Assembly (NCBI GenBank): GCA_947253595.1
Contig: CAMXZR010000006.1
Coordinates: forward strand, 1 to 44,602
From: an uncultured Olsenella sp.
Lineage (GTDB): Bacteria > Actinomycetota > Coriobacteriia > Coriobacteriales > Atopobiaceae
DNA: 44,602 nt
Reading direction: 5' to 3'
Part shown: positions 30,895-39,254 of the stretch, one piece after another
Numbering within the stretch: position 1 is the first letter of the stretch
Layout of the letters: every line of letters starts with the position of its first letter
Made by a program: the position numbers and the translations under genes
Notes under the pieces: model-generated
Told to the model about the DNA's origin: nothing
The model's input: the letters and a program-made list of their open reading frames with translations, nothing else
Databases searched by the model: none

Positions 30895-31686
30895 CTATGC
30901 GCGAGGGAACTCCGCGCGCGCGAGCCAGGGGCGTCCCGACAGCGCTCGCGCCAGCGTGTCCACGGCCGCCGCAGGCACCACCTCGTCGAGCACGTGAAGG
31001 TGGACCACGCCTCGCGCGCCCAGGGGAGTGAGTTCTCCGAAGGCCATCTCCACGTCGAACTCCGGGTCGAGCTGACCTGCGAGCAGCTCGTTGGCCAACC
31101 TGCGCACCTCGCCGTCAACGGCGTCCAGGTCCGCGTCGGGGGCAACCACGAGCGGCAGGTCTGCCACGGTCACCTGCCAGCGGGTCCTGCGCGTGAGTGT
31201 CGTCTTGTTGAGCACGGAGTTGGGGATTACCTGCACCTTGCCGTCACGGGCGCGGACCATGGTGGACCTCCAGGTCACGTCCACAACCTCGCCCGAGACG
31301 TCTCCGATGGTCACCTGGTCGCCAGGCTTCACCACGCGGGCGATCATGAGTCCCAGGCCTCCCACCAGGTTCGAGATGGTGTCCTGCAGGCCGAGCGAAA
31401 CCATGACCGAGGTGACGCCCAGGGCGGTGACGAAGGCGGTGGGCTCCACGCCGAAGACCGGCTTCAGCAGCCCAAGCAGGGCGAAGGACCAAATGACGGC
31501 CCTCAGCAGGTTGACGAAGATGGTCGCCGAGGGGACGTTGGAGCCATCGAGCGCCCTGCGTGCGGCGCGCACGACGAGGTGCTGCACCACCAGGGCGATT
31601 CCCAGCACGACGACCAGGAATGCCGCCCTGTGGAGGGCCCCTCCCAGGACAAGTCCCAACATGCCCGCCTCGCCAAGCTCTCCCAT
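30895..31686 (-). CDS. MscS-family mechanosensitive ion channel
   Basis: A 263-residue small-conductance mechanosensitive channel that releases solutes on osmotic downshock. Three membrane segments lie in the N-terminal 100 residues (about 7-30, 47-66, 72-95). The pore helix follows: ALGVTSVMVSLGLQDTISNLVGG contains the typical A/G-rich packing pattern and is followed by LGLMIARVVKPGDQV. The beta domain has the VVDVTWRSTMVRARDGKVQVIPNS stretch (split VVDVTWRSTMVRARDG and KVQVIPNS) common to the family. AAAGG lies six bases before the ATG. It ends about 180 bp upstream of luxS on the same strand. Confidence 0.93.
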   Translation of the reverse strand: MGELGEAGMLGLVLGGALHRAAFLVVVLGIALVVQHLVVRAARRALDGSNVPSATIFVNLLRAVIWSFALLGLLKPVFGVEPTAFVTALGVTSVMVSLGLQDTISNLVGGLGLMIARVVKPGDQVTIGDVSGEVVDVTWRSTMVRARDGKVQVIPNSVLNKTTLTRRTRWQVTVADLPLVVAPDADLDAVDGEVRRLANELLAGQLDPEFDVEMAFGELTPLGARGVVHLHVLDEVVPAAAVDTLARALSGRPWLARAEFPRA

Positions 31687-32040
31687 GGCTGCCTTTCTGC
31701 TGCCGACTTCCTGTGGGAGACATCGTAGCGCGCCGCCCGCCCTCCTTGAAAAGTCGTAAGTCGGTCTGGTGCCTGCATGTGCGGACGGCGGCCTCATGGG
31801 TCAACCGAGCCACCGGGAACAACGTATCAAGAAAGCGAAGTCATTGGCAGCACAAGATCATCATATGATTCTAATTTATATATTAGAAAGACTACCTCTA
31901 CGCTGAGATGCGCATGAACGTCCTATCTGCAAGCAATATTTCCAGATTTTCATGATTTGAAAATGCGTGGATTTGTCGTTTGGCAATCCATAGCATCCAG
32001 ATCGTCAGAGGAAGCGCGGCAACCAAGCATCGGAGGCGCC
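31687..32040. promoter_or_regulatory. AT-rich control region of the alpha-glucoside operon
   Basis: This 354-bp gap is far more AT-rich (31830-32000) than the rest of the window. It holds two near-perfect palindromes: TCTAATTTATATATTAGA (31870-31887), and ATTTTCA (31946-31952) with TGAAAAT (31958-31964). TTGGCA (31844-31849) and TATGAT (31864-31869) resemble promoter hexamers, although the 14-bp spacing is short. The palindromes are good operator candidates for the RpiR-type regulator of the operon. No gene is seen here. Confidence 0.5.
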
Positions 32041-33372
32041 ATGCAGCTTGCAAAGCAGTCAGTGTGTATCGCGGGAGCGGGTAGCACCCATACTCCCGGC
32101 ATCATTCAGAGCCTTCTTCAGAAGCGAGACGACCTCCCACTCCGTCGCCTGACCCTGTTTGACATCGATGCAGGCAGGCTGAGGGTCGTGACCGACATCA
32201 TGAGCCAGTTTGTCCGAGACACGTACCCCGACCTCGAGGTCATCGCATCGACCGACCCAGAGGAGGCCTTCTCCGACGTCGACTTTGTGTTTGCGCAGAT
32301 CAGGCAGGGCGGGCTCTCCATGCGCTCGGATGACGAGAAGGTTCCCCTCCGCCATGGCTGCGTCGGCCAGGAGACCTGCGGAGTCGGTGGTTCCATCTCC
32401 TATGGGATCCGTTCGATACCAGGAGTGTTCGGAATCGTGCGCCACATGAGGAAATACTCCCCCGACGCCTGGATGCTCAACTATTCGAATCCCGCAGCCG
32501 TCGTGGCAGAGGCGACTCGCAGGGAATTCGCCAACGAGCACATTCTGAACATCTGCGACATGCCCACTGCCATCCTCCTTTCGTATTCGAAGATGCTCGG
32601 CCTCCCCTCGTGGCGCGACCTCGATCCCTCCTATTTTGGCCTCAACCACTTCGGCTGGTTCACGAACGTCTACGACAAGTCGGGAAGGGACAGGCTCCCC
32701 GAGCTTCGTCAAATGATTCTCGAGAGGGGCATGGCCGTCTCGGACAAGCACCACAGGGACCCAGATTGGATGCACACGTGGGAGGTCTATCGCCAGATCG
32801 TCCGCGACTATCCGGAGTACCTGCCCAACAGCTACCTCGAGTACTACCTGTACAGCAAGGAGATGGTCGAGTCCTCCGACCCCGGCAGCACTCGTGCGGA
32901 CCACGTCATCAACGGGCGGGAGAGGTGGCAGAAAGAGGAGCACGAGCGCTATCTCTCGAACCCGACTGCCTACAAGAGCCCGATCCAGTCCTTCACGGTC
33001 TTTGGCGACTTCATCGTCGATGCCGCCGCCTCCATTGCATACAACAAGGCGGAGCGCTACCTGGTGATCGTCGAGAACAACGGGGCCATTCCCAACCTGC
33101 CTGCCGACGCAATGGTCGAGGTGCCGGCATACGTGCGCTCTTGGGGTCCCGAGCCCGTCAGCCGAGGTCCCATCGGCACCTTCTACAAGGGGCTCATCGA
33201 GCAGCAGGTCGCGAGCGAGAAGCTTGCGGTGGATGCCTATTACGACCACTCCTACCAGAAGGCGCTCCAGGCGATCGCCATCAACAAGACCGTCCCGTCG
33301 ACCAGCGTTGCGCGTGAGCTGCTCGACGACCTCATCAAGTCCAACGGCGACTTCTGGCCATCACTCTCATAG
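32041..33372 (+). CDS. 6-phospho-alpha-glucosidase (GH4, GlvA/MalH-like)
   Basis: Hydrolyses 6-phospho-alpha-glucosides such as maltose-6'-phosphate by the NAD+ and Mn2+ dependent redox mechanism of glycoside hydrolase family 4. The 443-residue protein starts with a Rossmann motif (CIAGAGSTHTPGI). The metal ligands Cys172 (NICDMP) and His203 (LNHFGWF) are present at the GlvA positions. PLRHGCVGQETCGVGG and the WMLNYSNPAAVVAEATRR region (as PDAWMLNYSNPAA) point to the alpha-type rather than the beta-type enzymes. CGGAGG precedes the ATG; an upstream extension from 31957 overlaps the control region. It lies 38 bp before the PTS permease gene and acts on its phosphorylated product. Codon use is slightly less G/C-ending than neighbours, which suggests transfer. 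Confidence 0.92.
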   Translation: MQLAKQSVCIAGAGSTHTPGIIQSLLQKRDDLPLRRLTLFDIDAGRLRVVTDIMSQFVRDTYPDLEVIASTDPEEAFSDVDFVFAQIRQGGLSMRSDDEKVPLRHGCVGQETCGVGGSISYGIRSIPGVFGIVRHMRKYSPDAWMLNYSNPAAVVAEATRREFANEHILNICDMPTAILLSYSKMLGLPSWRDLDPSYFGLNHFGWFTNVYDKSGRDRLPELRQMILERGMAVSDKHHRDPDWMHTWEVYRQIVRDYPEYLPNSYLEYYLYSKEMVESSDPGSTRADHVINGRERWQKEEHERYLSNPTAYKSPIQSFTVFGDFIVDAAASIAYNKAERYLVIVENNGAIPNLPADAMVEVPAYVRSWGPEPVSRGPIGTFYKGLIEQQVASEKLAVDAYYDHSYQKALQAIAINKTVPSTSVARELLDDLIKSNGDFWPSLS

Positions 33373-33410
33373 CCATCCGACCAAACGACAACGACAGAGA
33401 CGAGAAGAAG

Positions 33411-35057
33411 ATGCAGTCAACCACCAAGGCAGCCGGGAAGAGGGAGAACAGGCTCTATACGGAGTTCCAGAGGCTCGGCAAGGTTCTCATGGCTCCCGTT
33501 TTGCTGCTTCCGATCTCCGGAATTCTGGTTGGGGTGGGTGCCGCGCTATCCAACCCCAACCTCGTGCAGACATGTCCCGCCCTCGGAGCTGGACCCATCG
33601 CGCTCATCGCGGTCCTCATGAAGGCCGCCGGCAACGTGGTCAACAGCAACATCTCCATCTTGTTCGCCATCTGCGTGGCGTATGGCTACGCCAGGGCGGA
33701 GAAGGCGACGGCAGCCCTCTCGGGCTTCCTCGGGTACATGACCATGAACACGGTCATGGGGACGTTGTTGACCTCGATCGGGGTCATAGACCCCAAAAAC
33801 CTCCAAATAGGCCAAGGGGCGCTGCTTGGTGTGGTGACCCTCGACACCGGAGTCTTTGGCGGCATAATCATCGGCCTCATGGTGGCCTGGCTGCACAACC
33901 GCTACTACAAGATTCAGCTGCCACCCGCGCTTGGGATCTTCAACGGAACGAGATTCATTCCCGCGGCAACCATCGTCGTGGCCTCGCTTGTCGGCTGCGT
34001 GCTCGCCTTCGTGTTCCCGTTCGTCCAGAATGGCCTCAAGGCCGCTGCGGGAGTGATCAACAGCACTGGCGCCTTCGGCTCGTTCCTCTACGGCTTCTCG
34101 GAGCGTGTGCTCCTTCCCTTTGGTCTTCACCACTTCATCTATCTCCCGTTCTTCTTCACCTCCCTGGGGGGAACCCTGAGCCTGCCCGACGGGTCGACTG
34201 TCGAGGGTGCCGTGGGCATCTATAACGCGATCCTGAGCACCCCTGGGATGCCCTATGACATCGACGTCTCCAAGTACGTCATGAACGGCAAGGTCCTCTT
34301 TGCGATGTTCGGTCTCACCGGAGCGGCGCTCGCCATCTACCGCACCGCACGCCCGGAGAGCCGTCAGAGGGTCAAGTCCCTCATGATCGCGGCGGTGATT
34401 CCCGCTGCCCTGATGGGAATCACCGAGCCGCTCGAGTACTCGTTCCTCTTCGTTGCTCCCGTGCTCTACGTCGCGCACGCCTTCCTCTGTGGCATCGCCT
34501 ACGTTCTCACCTACGCCGTTCAGTTCAACGTCCCGGGACCGTCGGCCTTCGGAGGGCCCCTTCTCTCCTGGATCTTCAACGGCATTCTCAATGCCGACAA
34601 GGGATCGAACTGGTACTGGCTCGTCCCCCTCGGCATCGCCTACTTCGCCATCTACTACTTCCTCTTCAAGGCGCTCATCCTCAGGCTTGGCCTGAGGACC
34701 CCTGGGCGCGAAGAGGACGCGGCAGGTGAGCCCAAGCCCGTCGCCGCAGGTTTTTCCGCCAGTCGCGATGCCACAGTCGCAACCAAGCCGACCGATGCGG
34801 CATCTGACGAGCAGGTCGTCAGGGACATCGTCGGGGCAGTCGGCGGCGGCGACAACATCGAAAACGTCGAGGCGTGCTTCACCAGGGTGAGGATCATGCT
34901 CAGGGACCCGCGCCTCATCTGTAGGGACGACGCCTACTTCAGGGACATGCTGCACGCATCGGGCGTCGTGCACGTGGGCGATGGGGTGCAGATAGTCTAC
35001 GGGAACAAGGCGAGCGTATACGCGACCGAGATGCGGGAGTACCTTGGGATGGAGTGA
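33411..35057 (+). CDS. PTS alpha-glucoside (maltose-type) permease, EIICB
   Basis: Imports and phosphorylates an alpha-glucoside using phosphate from HPr/EIIA. The 548-residue protein has a glucose-family EIIC domain with about ten membrane segments (residues 20-430; KVLMAPVLLLPISGILVGVG near the start, and the substrate region MGITEPLEYSFLFVAP). A flexible Ala/Pro/Thr linker (about 435-470) leads to an EIIB domain with the phosphorylated Cys in IENVEACFTRVRI (about residue 485). No EIIA domain is fused, so EIIA must come from elsewhere. The ribosome site is weak (GAGACGAGAAGAAG). With the GH4 enzyme upstream and the RpiR regulator downstream it forms a complete uptake cassette. Confidence 0.92.
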   Translation: MQSTTKAAGKRENRLYTEFQRLGKVLMAPVLLLPISGILVGVGAALSNPNLVQTCPALGAGPIALIAVLMKAAGNVVNSNISILFAICVAYGYARAEKATAALSGFLGYMTMNTVMGTLLTSIGVIDPKNLQIGQGALLGVVTLDTGVFGGIIIGLMVAWLHNRYYKIQLPPALGIFNGTRFIPAATIVVASLVGCVLAFVFPFVQNGLKAAAGVINSTGAFGSFLYGFSERVLLPFGLHHFIYLPFFFTSLGGTLSLPDGSTVEGAVGIYNAILSTPGMPYDIDVSKYVMNGKVLFAMFGLTGAALAIYRTARPESRQRVKSLMIAAVIPAALMGITEPLEYSFLFVAPVLYVAHAFLCGIAYVLTYAVQFNVPGPSAFGGPLLSWIFNGILNADKGSNWYWLVPLGIAYFAIYYFLFKALILRLGLRTPGREEDAAGEPKPVAAGFSASRDATVATKPTDAASDEQVVRDIVGAVGGGDNIENVEACFTRVRIMLRDPRLICRDDAYFRDMLHASGVVHVGDGVQIVYGNKASVYATEMREYLGME

Positions 35058-35085
35058 CGTTCCGGCCTGGCAGGTCAAACGTTGT

Positions 35086-35110
35086 GCCCCGGCGATCGTG
35101 TCGCCGGGGC
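35086..35110 (+). terminator. Hairpin after the PTS gene
   Basis: GCCCCGGCGA (35086-35095) pairs perfectly with TCGCCGGGGC (35101-35110) around a 5-base loop and is followed by TTCGC. The T-run is weak; it may limit read-through into the regulator gene. Confidence 0.6.
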
Positions 35111-35149
35111 TTCGCATGTGGCTTCGTATGTATGTGAAGGGCACCCAGC

Positions 35150-35944
35150 ATGTATGCCATTTATTCCAACCTGAGGGCGTGCATCAACCAGATAGATTCC
35201 TCGGGAGCTTCCGATGCGGCCATCGCACTGTTCGTCCTCACGCATCATGACGAGGTTCCAAAGATGCGCATATCAGAACTTGCCGAGGCATGCGACACCT
35301 CCGCCCCGACGATCTCGAGGTTTTGTCGCAGGGTGAACGACTCTGACTTCAAGACCTTCAAGGAACAGATGAGGGAGTACAACGCATGAATCAGGCGCGA
35401 TCCCTCCGCGAGCAGAAGGGGTCAGCGCGTCGATGTCGCCTGGTACTTTGACAGTCTGGAGTCATCGATCGAGGAGACGAGGGGGTTGCTCACGGAATCG
35501 CTCCTCGAGCAGGCCGTCGACTGGCTGAGCGAGGCGAGGAGCGTCTACCTCTATGGGAGCTCCTTCTCGAACATACGGGCAGAGGAGGCCGGCGAGAAGC
35601 TGAATAGGATCAACAGGTCGTCGTTCTGCTTCGCCACCGCGCGGGCGCAGGTGACCTCGACCGCGCTCATCACGCCGGATGACCTGGTGGTGCTCCTCAC
35701 CTTCTCCGGAACCAACAAGCACACCAACAACGTCTACAAGAGGGCAAAGAAGCGAGGCTGCCGAATCATCTGGGTCTCCTCCAACAGGAGCCTGGCGAAT
35801 CGTCACGACCCTCGCGAGCTCCTGCTGCCAGTGAGCACGATAGCGCTCGGCGAGTACTCGACCTCCCTCATAGAGGGCATGAGCCTGCAGTGCGCGATAG
35901 ATTGCCTCTACATGGCATACGCCAACCGCCTCAGGTCCCGATAG
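35150..35944 (+). pseudogene. RpiR-family regulator interrupted by an in-frame TGA
   Basis: The N-terminal half (35150-35389, 79 residues) is an RpiR helix-turn-helix (MRISELAEACDTSAPTISRFCRR). The C-terminal half (open from 35390, ATG at 35486) is its SIS domain (VYLYGSSFSNI; LLTFSGTNKHTNNVYKRAKK). Both are in the same frame and together give 264 codons, the normal family length. They are separated only by TGA at 35387-35389. In the +1 frame the interval 35386-35440 reads MNQARSLREQKG with better codons than the in-frame version. That suggests two compensating single-base indels, one near the GCATGA and one in the GGGG run at about 35419, rather than a simple nonsense mutation. Sequencing error is possible. 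GAAGGG precedes the start. It should have been the local regulator of the alpha-glucoside operon. Confidence 0.82.
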
Positions 35945-36113
35945 CCCTTCTCACGCAAGCAGATGCACGTCTGGCGGTAGGAAGGTCGCCTGCCAGAGGC
36001 TGGGCGCGCTTGGATGGGGCGTCCAGCCGGGGACCTTGACGGGCGGATGGGCAACGACCATGGCCTGGGAGCGCGGGTGCCGCTTCGCCCTCGTGCCCAG
36101 GGCAGCGCCGCCC

Positions 36114-36971
36114 CTACGCCTCCTGGGCACCCATGCCCACGAGGTCCGGGCCGGTGTGCACCAGGAGGTCGGCCGTGAGCTCGTAGCGCTGGACGCAGAC
36201 CACGCTGGGCATCTTTTCGCGGATGCGCGCCTCGAGGTCGTCGCACAGGTCCATGGTGTTGACAGAGGCGCAGAGCCCGATGCGGCAGCGCTCGTAGTGG
36301 CTCGCCTTCTCGGCGCAGAGCTCGACCATGGTTGCGAGGGCCTTCTCCCATCCGCGGGCCTTCTTGGCCATGACGTAGTAGCCGCCCTCGTCGCAGGTGA
36401 GCACCGGCTTGATGTTGAGCATGCTGCCGATGCGGTAGATGTGCTTGTTGATGCGACCGCCCTTGTAGAGGTACTCGAGCGACTTGACGGCGAAGAAGAC
36501 GTCGGTCTTCTCGGCCACCTCGGCGAGGCGGCTTCCCAGCTCCTCGTAGGGCACGCCGTCCTCGATCATCTGAACCGCGCGCTCCACCACGAAGCCGGCC
36601 ATCATGCCGATGGACTTCGTGTCCACCACGGTGACGGGGAAGTCCATCGACTCCGCCACCATGTGGGCGGTCTGGTTGGTCGCCGAGAGCGCGCTGGCGA
36701 TGGTCACCACGACGGCGCTCCGGTACCCGTCGTCGCGCGCCTGCTCGATGGCGGCCTGGATTTGCTCGGGGGAGGGGAGCGAGGTGGTGGGGATCTCTTC
36801 CGAAAGTCGCCTCACGACCTCGTCGGGGCTGATGTCCACGCCGCTCTGGAAGGTCGACCCGTCCGAGTAGATGATGCGCAGCGGCACCACGCGGACGTCG
36901 TGCAGCCGTGCGAACGCCGCGTCGACGTCGGTTCCGGAATCGGTGATTACGGCGATGCGTTGATCGTTCAT
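36114..36971 (-). CDS. DegV-family fatty-acid-binding protein
   Basis: A 285-residue cytoplasmic protein of the DegV (FakB-type) family. It starts with IAVITDSGTDVDAAFA and has the lipid-site motif TTSLPSPEQI, followed by VVVTIASALSATNQ and SIGMMAGFVVERA. FakB proteins hold a fatty acid while the FakA kinase phosphorylates it for phospholipid synthesis. No fakA gene is visible here, so the partner would be elsewhere. The ATG at 36971 is taken because family alignments begin just before the IAVITDS strand; only a weak GCAGGCG lies upstream. It is convergent with the broken RpiR gene and divergent from nhaA. Confidence 0.93.
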   Translation of the reverse strand: MNDQRIAVITDSGTDVDAAFARLHDVRVVPLRIIYSDGSTFQSGVDISPDEVVRRLSEEIPTTSLPSPEQIQAAIEQARDDGYRSAVVVTIASALSATNQTAHMVAESMDFPVTVVDTKSIGMMAGFVVERAVQMIEDGVPYEELGSRLAEVAEKTDVFFAVKSLEYLYKGGRINKHIYRIGSMLNIKPVLTCDEGGYYVMAKKARGWEKALATMVELCAEKASHYERCRIGLCASVNTMDLCDDLEARIREKMPSVVCVQRYELTADLLVHTGPDLVGMGAQEA

Positions 36972-37236
36972 GGCGCCTGCGCTCTCTCGGGTGAGTGGCC
37001 TGCTGGGTCGGGACGGCTTGGGCCGCCCACCACAGATGTTAGGGCAAGAGCGTGCCGCCCGCATGCGCGAGGCGGCCTCGGCCGGGCCCTTGGGTGAGTG
37101 ATGGAGATGGGCGGTGCTCGCCTGGCGGGCGAGAGGGGCGCGGGTAAGCTATAGGGGCACCCCGCCCGCGTCAGGCCACGCCGGTCGCAGGTGGGACAAC
37201 GGAAATGCACAGACGAACACGCACGCGGGGAGCGCG

Positions 37237-38745
37237 ATGACCGACAAGAGGGAAGCGTCCGGACAGAGGCACAGCGCGGCGGCCCTGCGCCGCCATCCGG
37301 GAATCATCAGGGAGCCGGCGGTGGTGAGGCGCCTCTCCCGCTCGAGCTCCCTGGAGCGCGTCACCAGCAACGGCACCATCGCCGCCGCCGTCATGGTCGC
37401 GGCGGCGCTCCTGGCCGTGGCCGTGGCAAACTCACCGGCCTACCATCTGGTGCACGAGGTGCTCGAGGCGCCGCTCGCCCTGCGGCTCGGCCCCCTCGTG
37501 GCCGCCATGAGCATCGAGGGCTTCGTGAACGACTTCCTCATGGCCGTCTTCTTCCTCCTCGTGGGCATCGAGCTCAAGTACGAGATGACCGTGGGGCAGC
37601 TGCGCCGTCCCCGGCAGGCGGCGCTCCCCATGCTCGCCGCCGTGGGGGGCGTGTGCGTGCCTGCGGTCATCTACCTGGCGCTCAACTGGGGCGGTGCGCA
37701 CCACGGCTGGGCCATTCCCATCGCCACCGACATCGCCTTCGCCCTGGGCGTCATGTCGCTCCTGGGCGACCGTGTGGTCCCCGAGACCAAGGTCTTCTTC
37801 CAGACCCTGGCCATCGCTGACGACATCCTGGCCATCGTGGTCCTGGCGCTCTTCTACGGCCAGGACATCGACGTGGGCTGGTGCGCCGCGGCGCTCCTCA
37901 TGGTGCTCCTGCTCGCCGCGCTCGGTGGCATGAGGGTCTACTCTGCCAAGCCCTACCTGGTCGTGGGCCTTGGGCTCTGGCTCTGCATGTACAACTCGGG
38001 CATCCATGCGACCCTGGCCGGCGTGGTCCTCGCCTTCTTCCTTCCCGCCAGGTCCGACGTCAGGCTCTCGGGCCTCAGGGACTGGCTGGGGCGCCAGGCG
38101 GGAAGCCTGGACGAGCGCTACGACGACTCGAGCCACGTCCTGGGGCAGCACGACTTCACGGAGGCGGCCGCGCGCGTGGAGAAAGTCATGCACCACGTGA
38201 CACCGCCCCTGCAGCGCGTCGAGCGCCTCATCTCGGTCCCGGTGAACTTTCTCATCCTGCCCCTCTTCGCCTTCACCAACGCACAGGTGCGCCTGGTGGG
38301 CACCGACCTCGGCCAGGTGCTGGGCGACCACGTGGCCCAGGGCGTCTTCCTTGGTGCCGTCCTGGGAAAGCCGCTGGGCATCATCCTGATCACCTGGATT
38401 TTGGTCAAGGTGGGCTTCGCGCGCCTGCCCCGCCGCGTCAGCTGGGACCAGATCTGCGCCGTGGGCATCATGGGCGGCATGGGCTTCACCATGTCCATCC
38501 TCATCGCTGGCCTCGCCTTCCCCGACCCCGAGGAGGTCGTGGCCGCGAAGTGCGCCATCCTGGCGGGTTCCTTCGCGGCGGCGCTCCTGGGCATCGCCTT
38601 CGTTCGCGCGAGCGAGCGCGTCCTTGCGCCGCGCGGGGCGCTCGGCGCAGGGGGCTCGGTCCCAAATGTGCCGGAAGCGGCCTCCGGGGGCCCAGATGGC
38701 CTCGCGCCCTCGGTCGATGCCTCTGGGAGAGAAGGGCGTGGCTAG
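37237..38745 (+). CDS. nhaA: Na+/H+ antiporter NhaA
   Basis: Inner-membrane antiporter that exports Na+ in exchange for protons and controls internal pH. The 502-residue protein has about 11-12 helices. Key parts are the first helix region GTIAAAVMVAAALLAVAVAN, FVNDFLMAVFFLLVGIELK, the TM4 TDIAFALGVMSLLG with its discontinuous-helix Asp, and the paired Asp residues in AIADDILAIVVLALFY that bind the ion. A 35-residue charged cytoplasmic N-terminus and a 40-residue Ala/Gly/Pro-rich C-terminal tail flank the membrane core. A charged insertion of about 45 residues (SDVRLSGLRDWLGRQAG onward) lies between helices 8 and 9. GGGGAG lies four bases before the ATG. The next gene starts one base after its stop. 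Confidence 0.94.
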   Translation: MTDKREASGQRHSAAALRRHPGIIREPAVVRRLSRSSSLERVTSNGTIAAAVMVAAALLAVAVANSPAYHLVHEVLEAPLALRLGPLVAAMSIEGFVNDFLMAVFFLLVGIELKYEMTVGQLRRPRQAALPMLAAVGGVCVPAVIYLALNWGGAHHGWAIPIATDIAFALGVMSLLGDRVVPETKVFFQTLAIADDILAIVVLALFYGQDIDVGWCAAALLMVLLLAALGGMRVYSAKPYLVVGLGLWLCMYNSGIHATLAGVVLAFFLPARSDVRLSGLRDWLGRQAGSLDERYDDSSHVLGQHDFTEAAARVEKVMHHVTPPLQRVERLISVPVNFLILPLFAFTNAQVRLVGTDLGQVLGDHVAQGVFLGAVLGKPLGIILITWILVKVGFARLPRRVSWDQICAVGIMGGMGFTMSILIAGLAFPDPEEVVAAKCAILAGSFAAALLGIAFVRASERVLAPRGALGAGGSVPNVPEAASGGPDGLAPSVDASGREGRG

Positions 38746-38746
38746 C

Positions 38747-39082
38747 ATGGCCAAACGGGCTTCCTTCGACTTCAACCCCTTCGAGCTCCTGCCGGACGGC
38801 GTCGCAGGCGGCCGGGGCGAGCTTCCCGACTGGGCCGCACCCGCTGCGGAGTACGGCGAGCTCCAGCGCCTGGTGAACTCCCTCTTCGAAGATGCCCCGT
38901 CTGGCATGGTGAGCCGCCTGGACCTCGTCCTGCGAGCCCAGCTGGTCGACCTCCCGGACGACCTCGCCGAGGTCGTCGAACTCATGCCCGGAGGAAGCTA
39001 TACCCGCCCCAGGCTCTGTGACCAGATGAACTCGATCATCACGGCCCATGGCTGGGGTTCGGTCTACGGGACGGTCCAGTAG
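38747..39082 (+). CDS. Small conserved-looking protein coupled to nhaA
   Basis: A 111-residue soluble, acidic protein starting one base after the nhaA stop, so translation is almost certainly coupled. GAAGGG lies about 11 bases before the ATG; an alternative GTG at 38738 would overlap nhaA. I do not recognise a family. The middle (VSRLDLVLRAQLVDLPDDLAEVVELMPGG) looks helical, and the end NSIITAHGWGSVYGTVQ ends compactly, so it looks like a small folded domain. There are no cysteines except one near the end and no membrane segment. A role with NhaA is possible but rests on position only. Confidence 0.75.
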   Translation: MAKRASFDFNPFELLPDGVAGGRGELPDWAAPAAEYGELQRLVNSLFEDAPSGMVSRLDLVLRAQLVDLPDDLAEVVELMPGGSYTRPRLCDQMNSIITAHGWGSVYGTVQ

Positions 39083-39254
39083 GGGTCCGGCGACGGGTCG
39101 GGTCGGCTGCGTCTCGATGGATGGCGCGAGCGAGAGCCTCCGCCGCCGTCGCCATGCAAGGTTTCGCCTCCCTTGCCGATCGCGTGACGCGTGCCGTGGC
39201 TTCGCCGTGCGGGAGATATACTTTCTTGCGCAGACCAGAGCCGAGGAGGAAGCT

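Noticed and set aside
35086..35110. Riboswitch before the RpiR gene
   Set aside because: A single simple hairpin with no conserved aptamer features.
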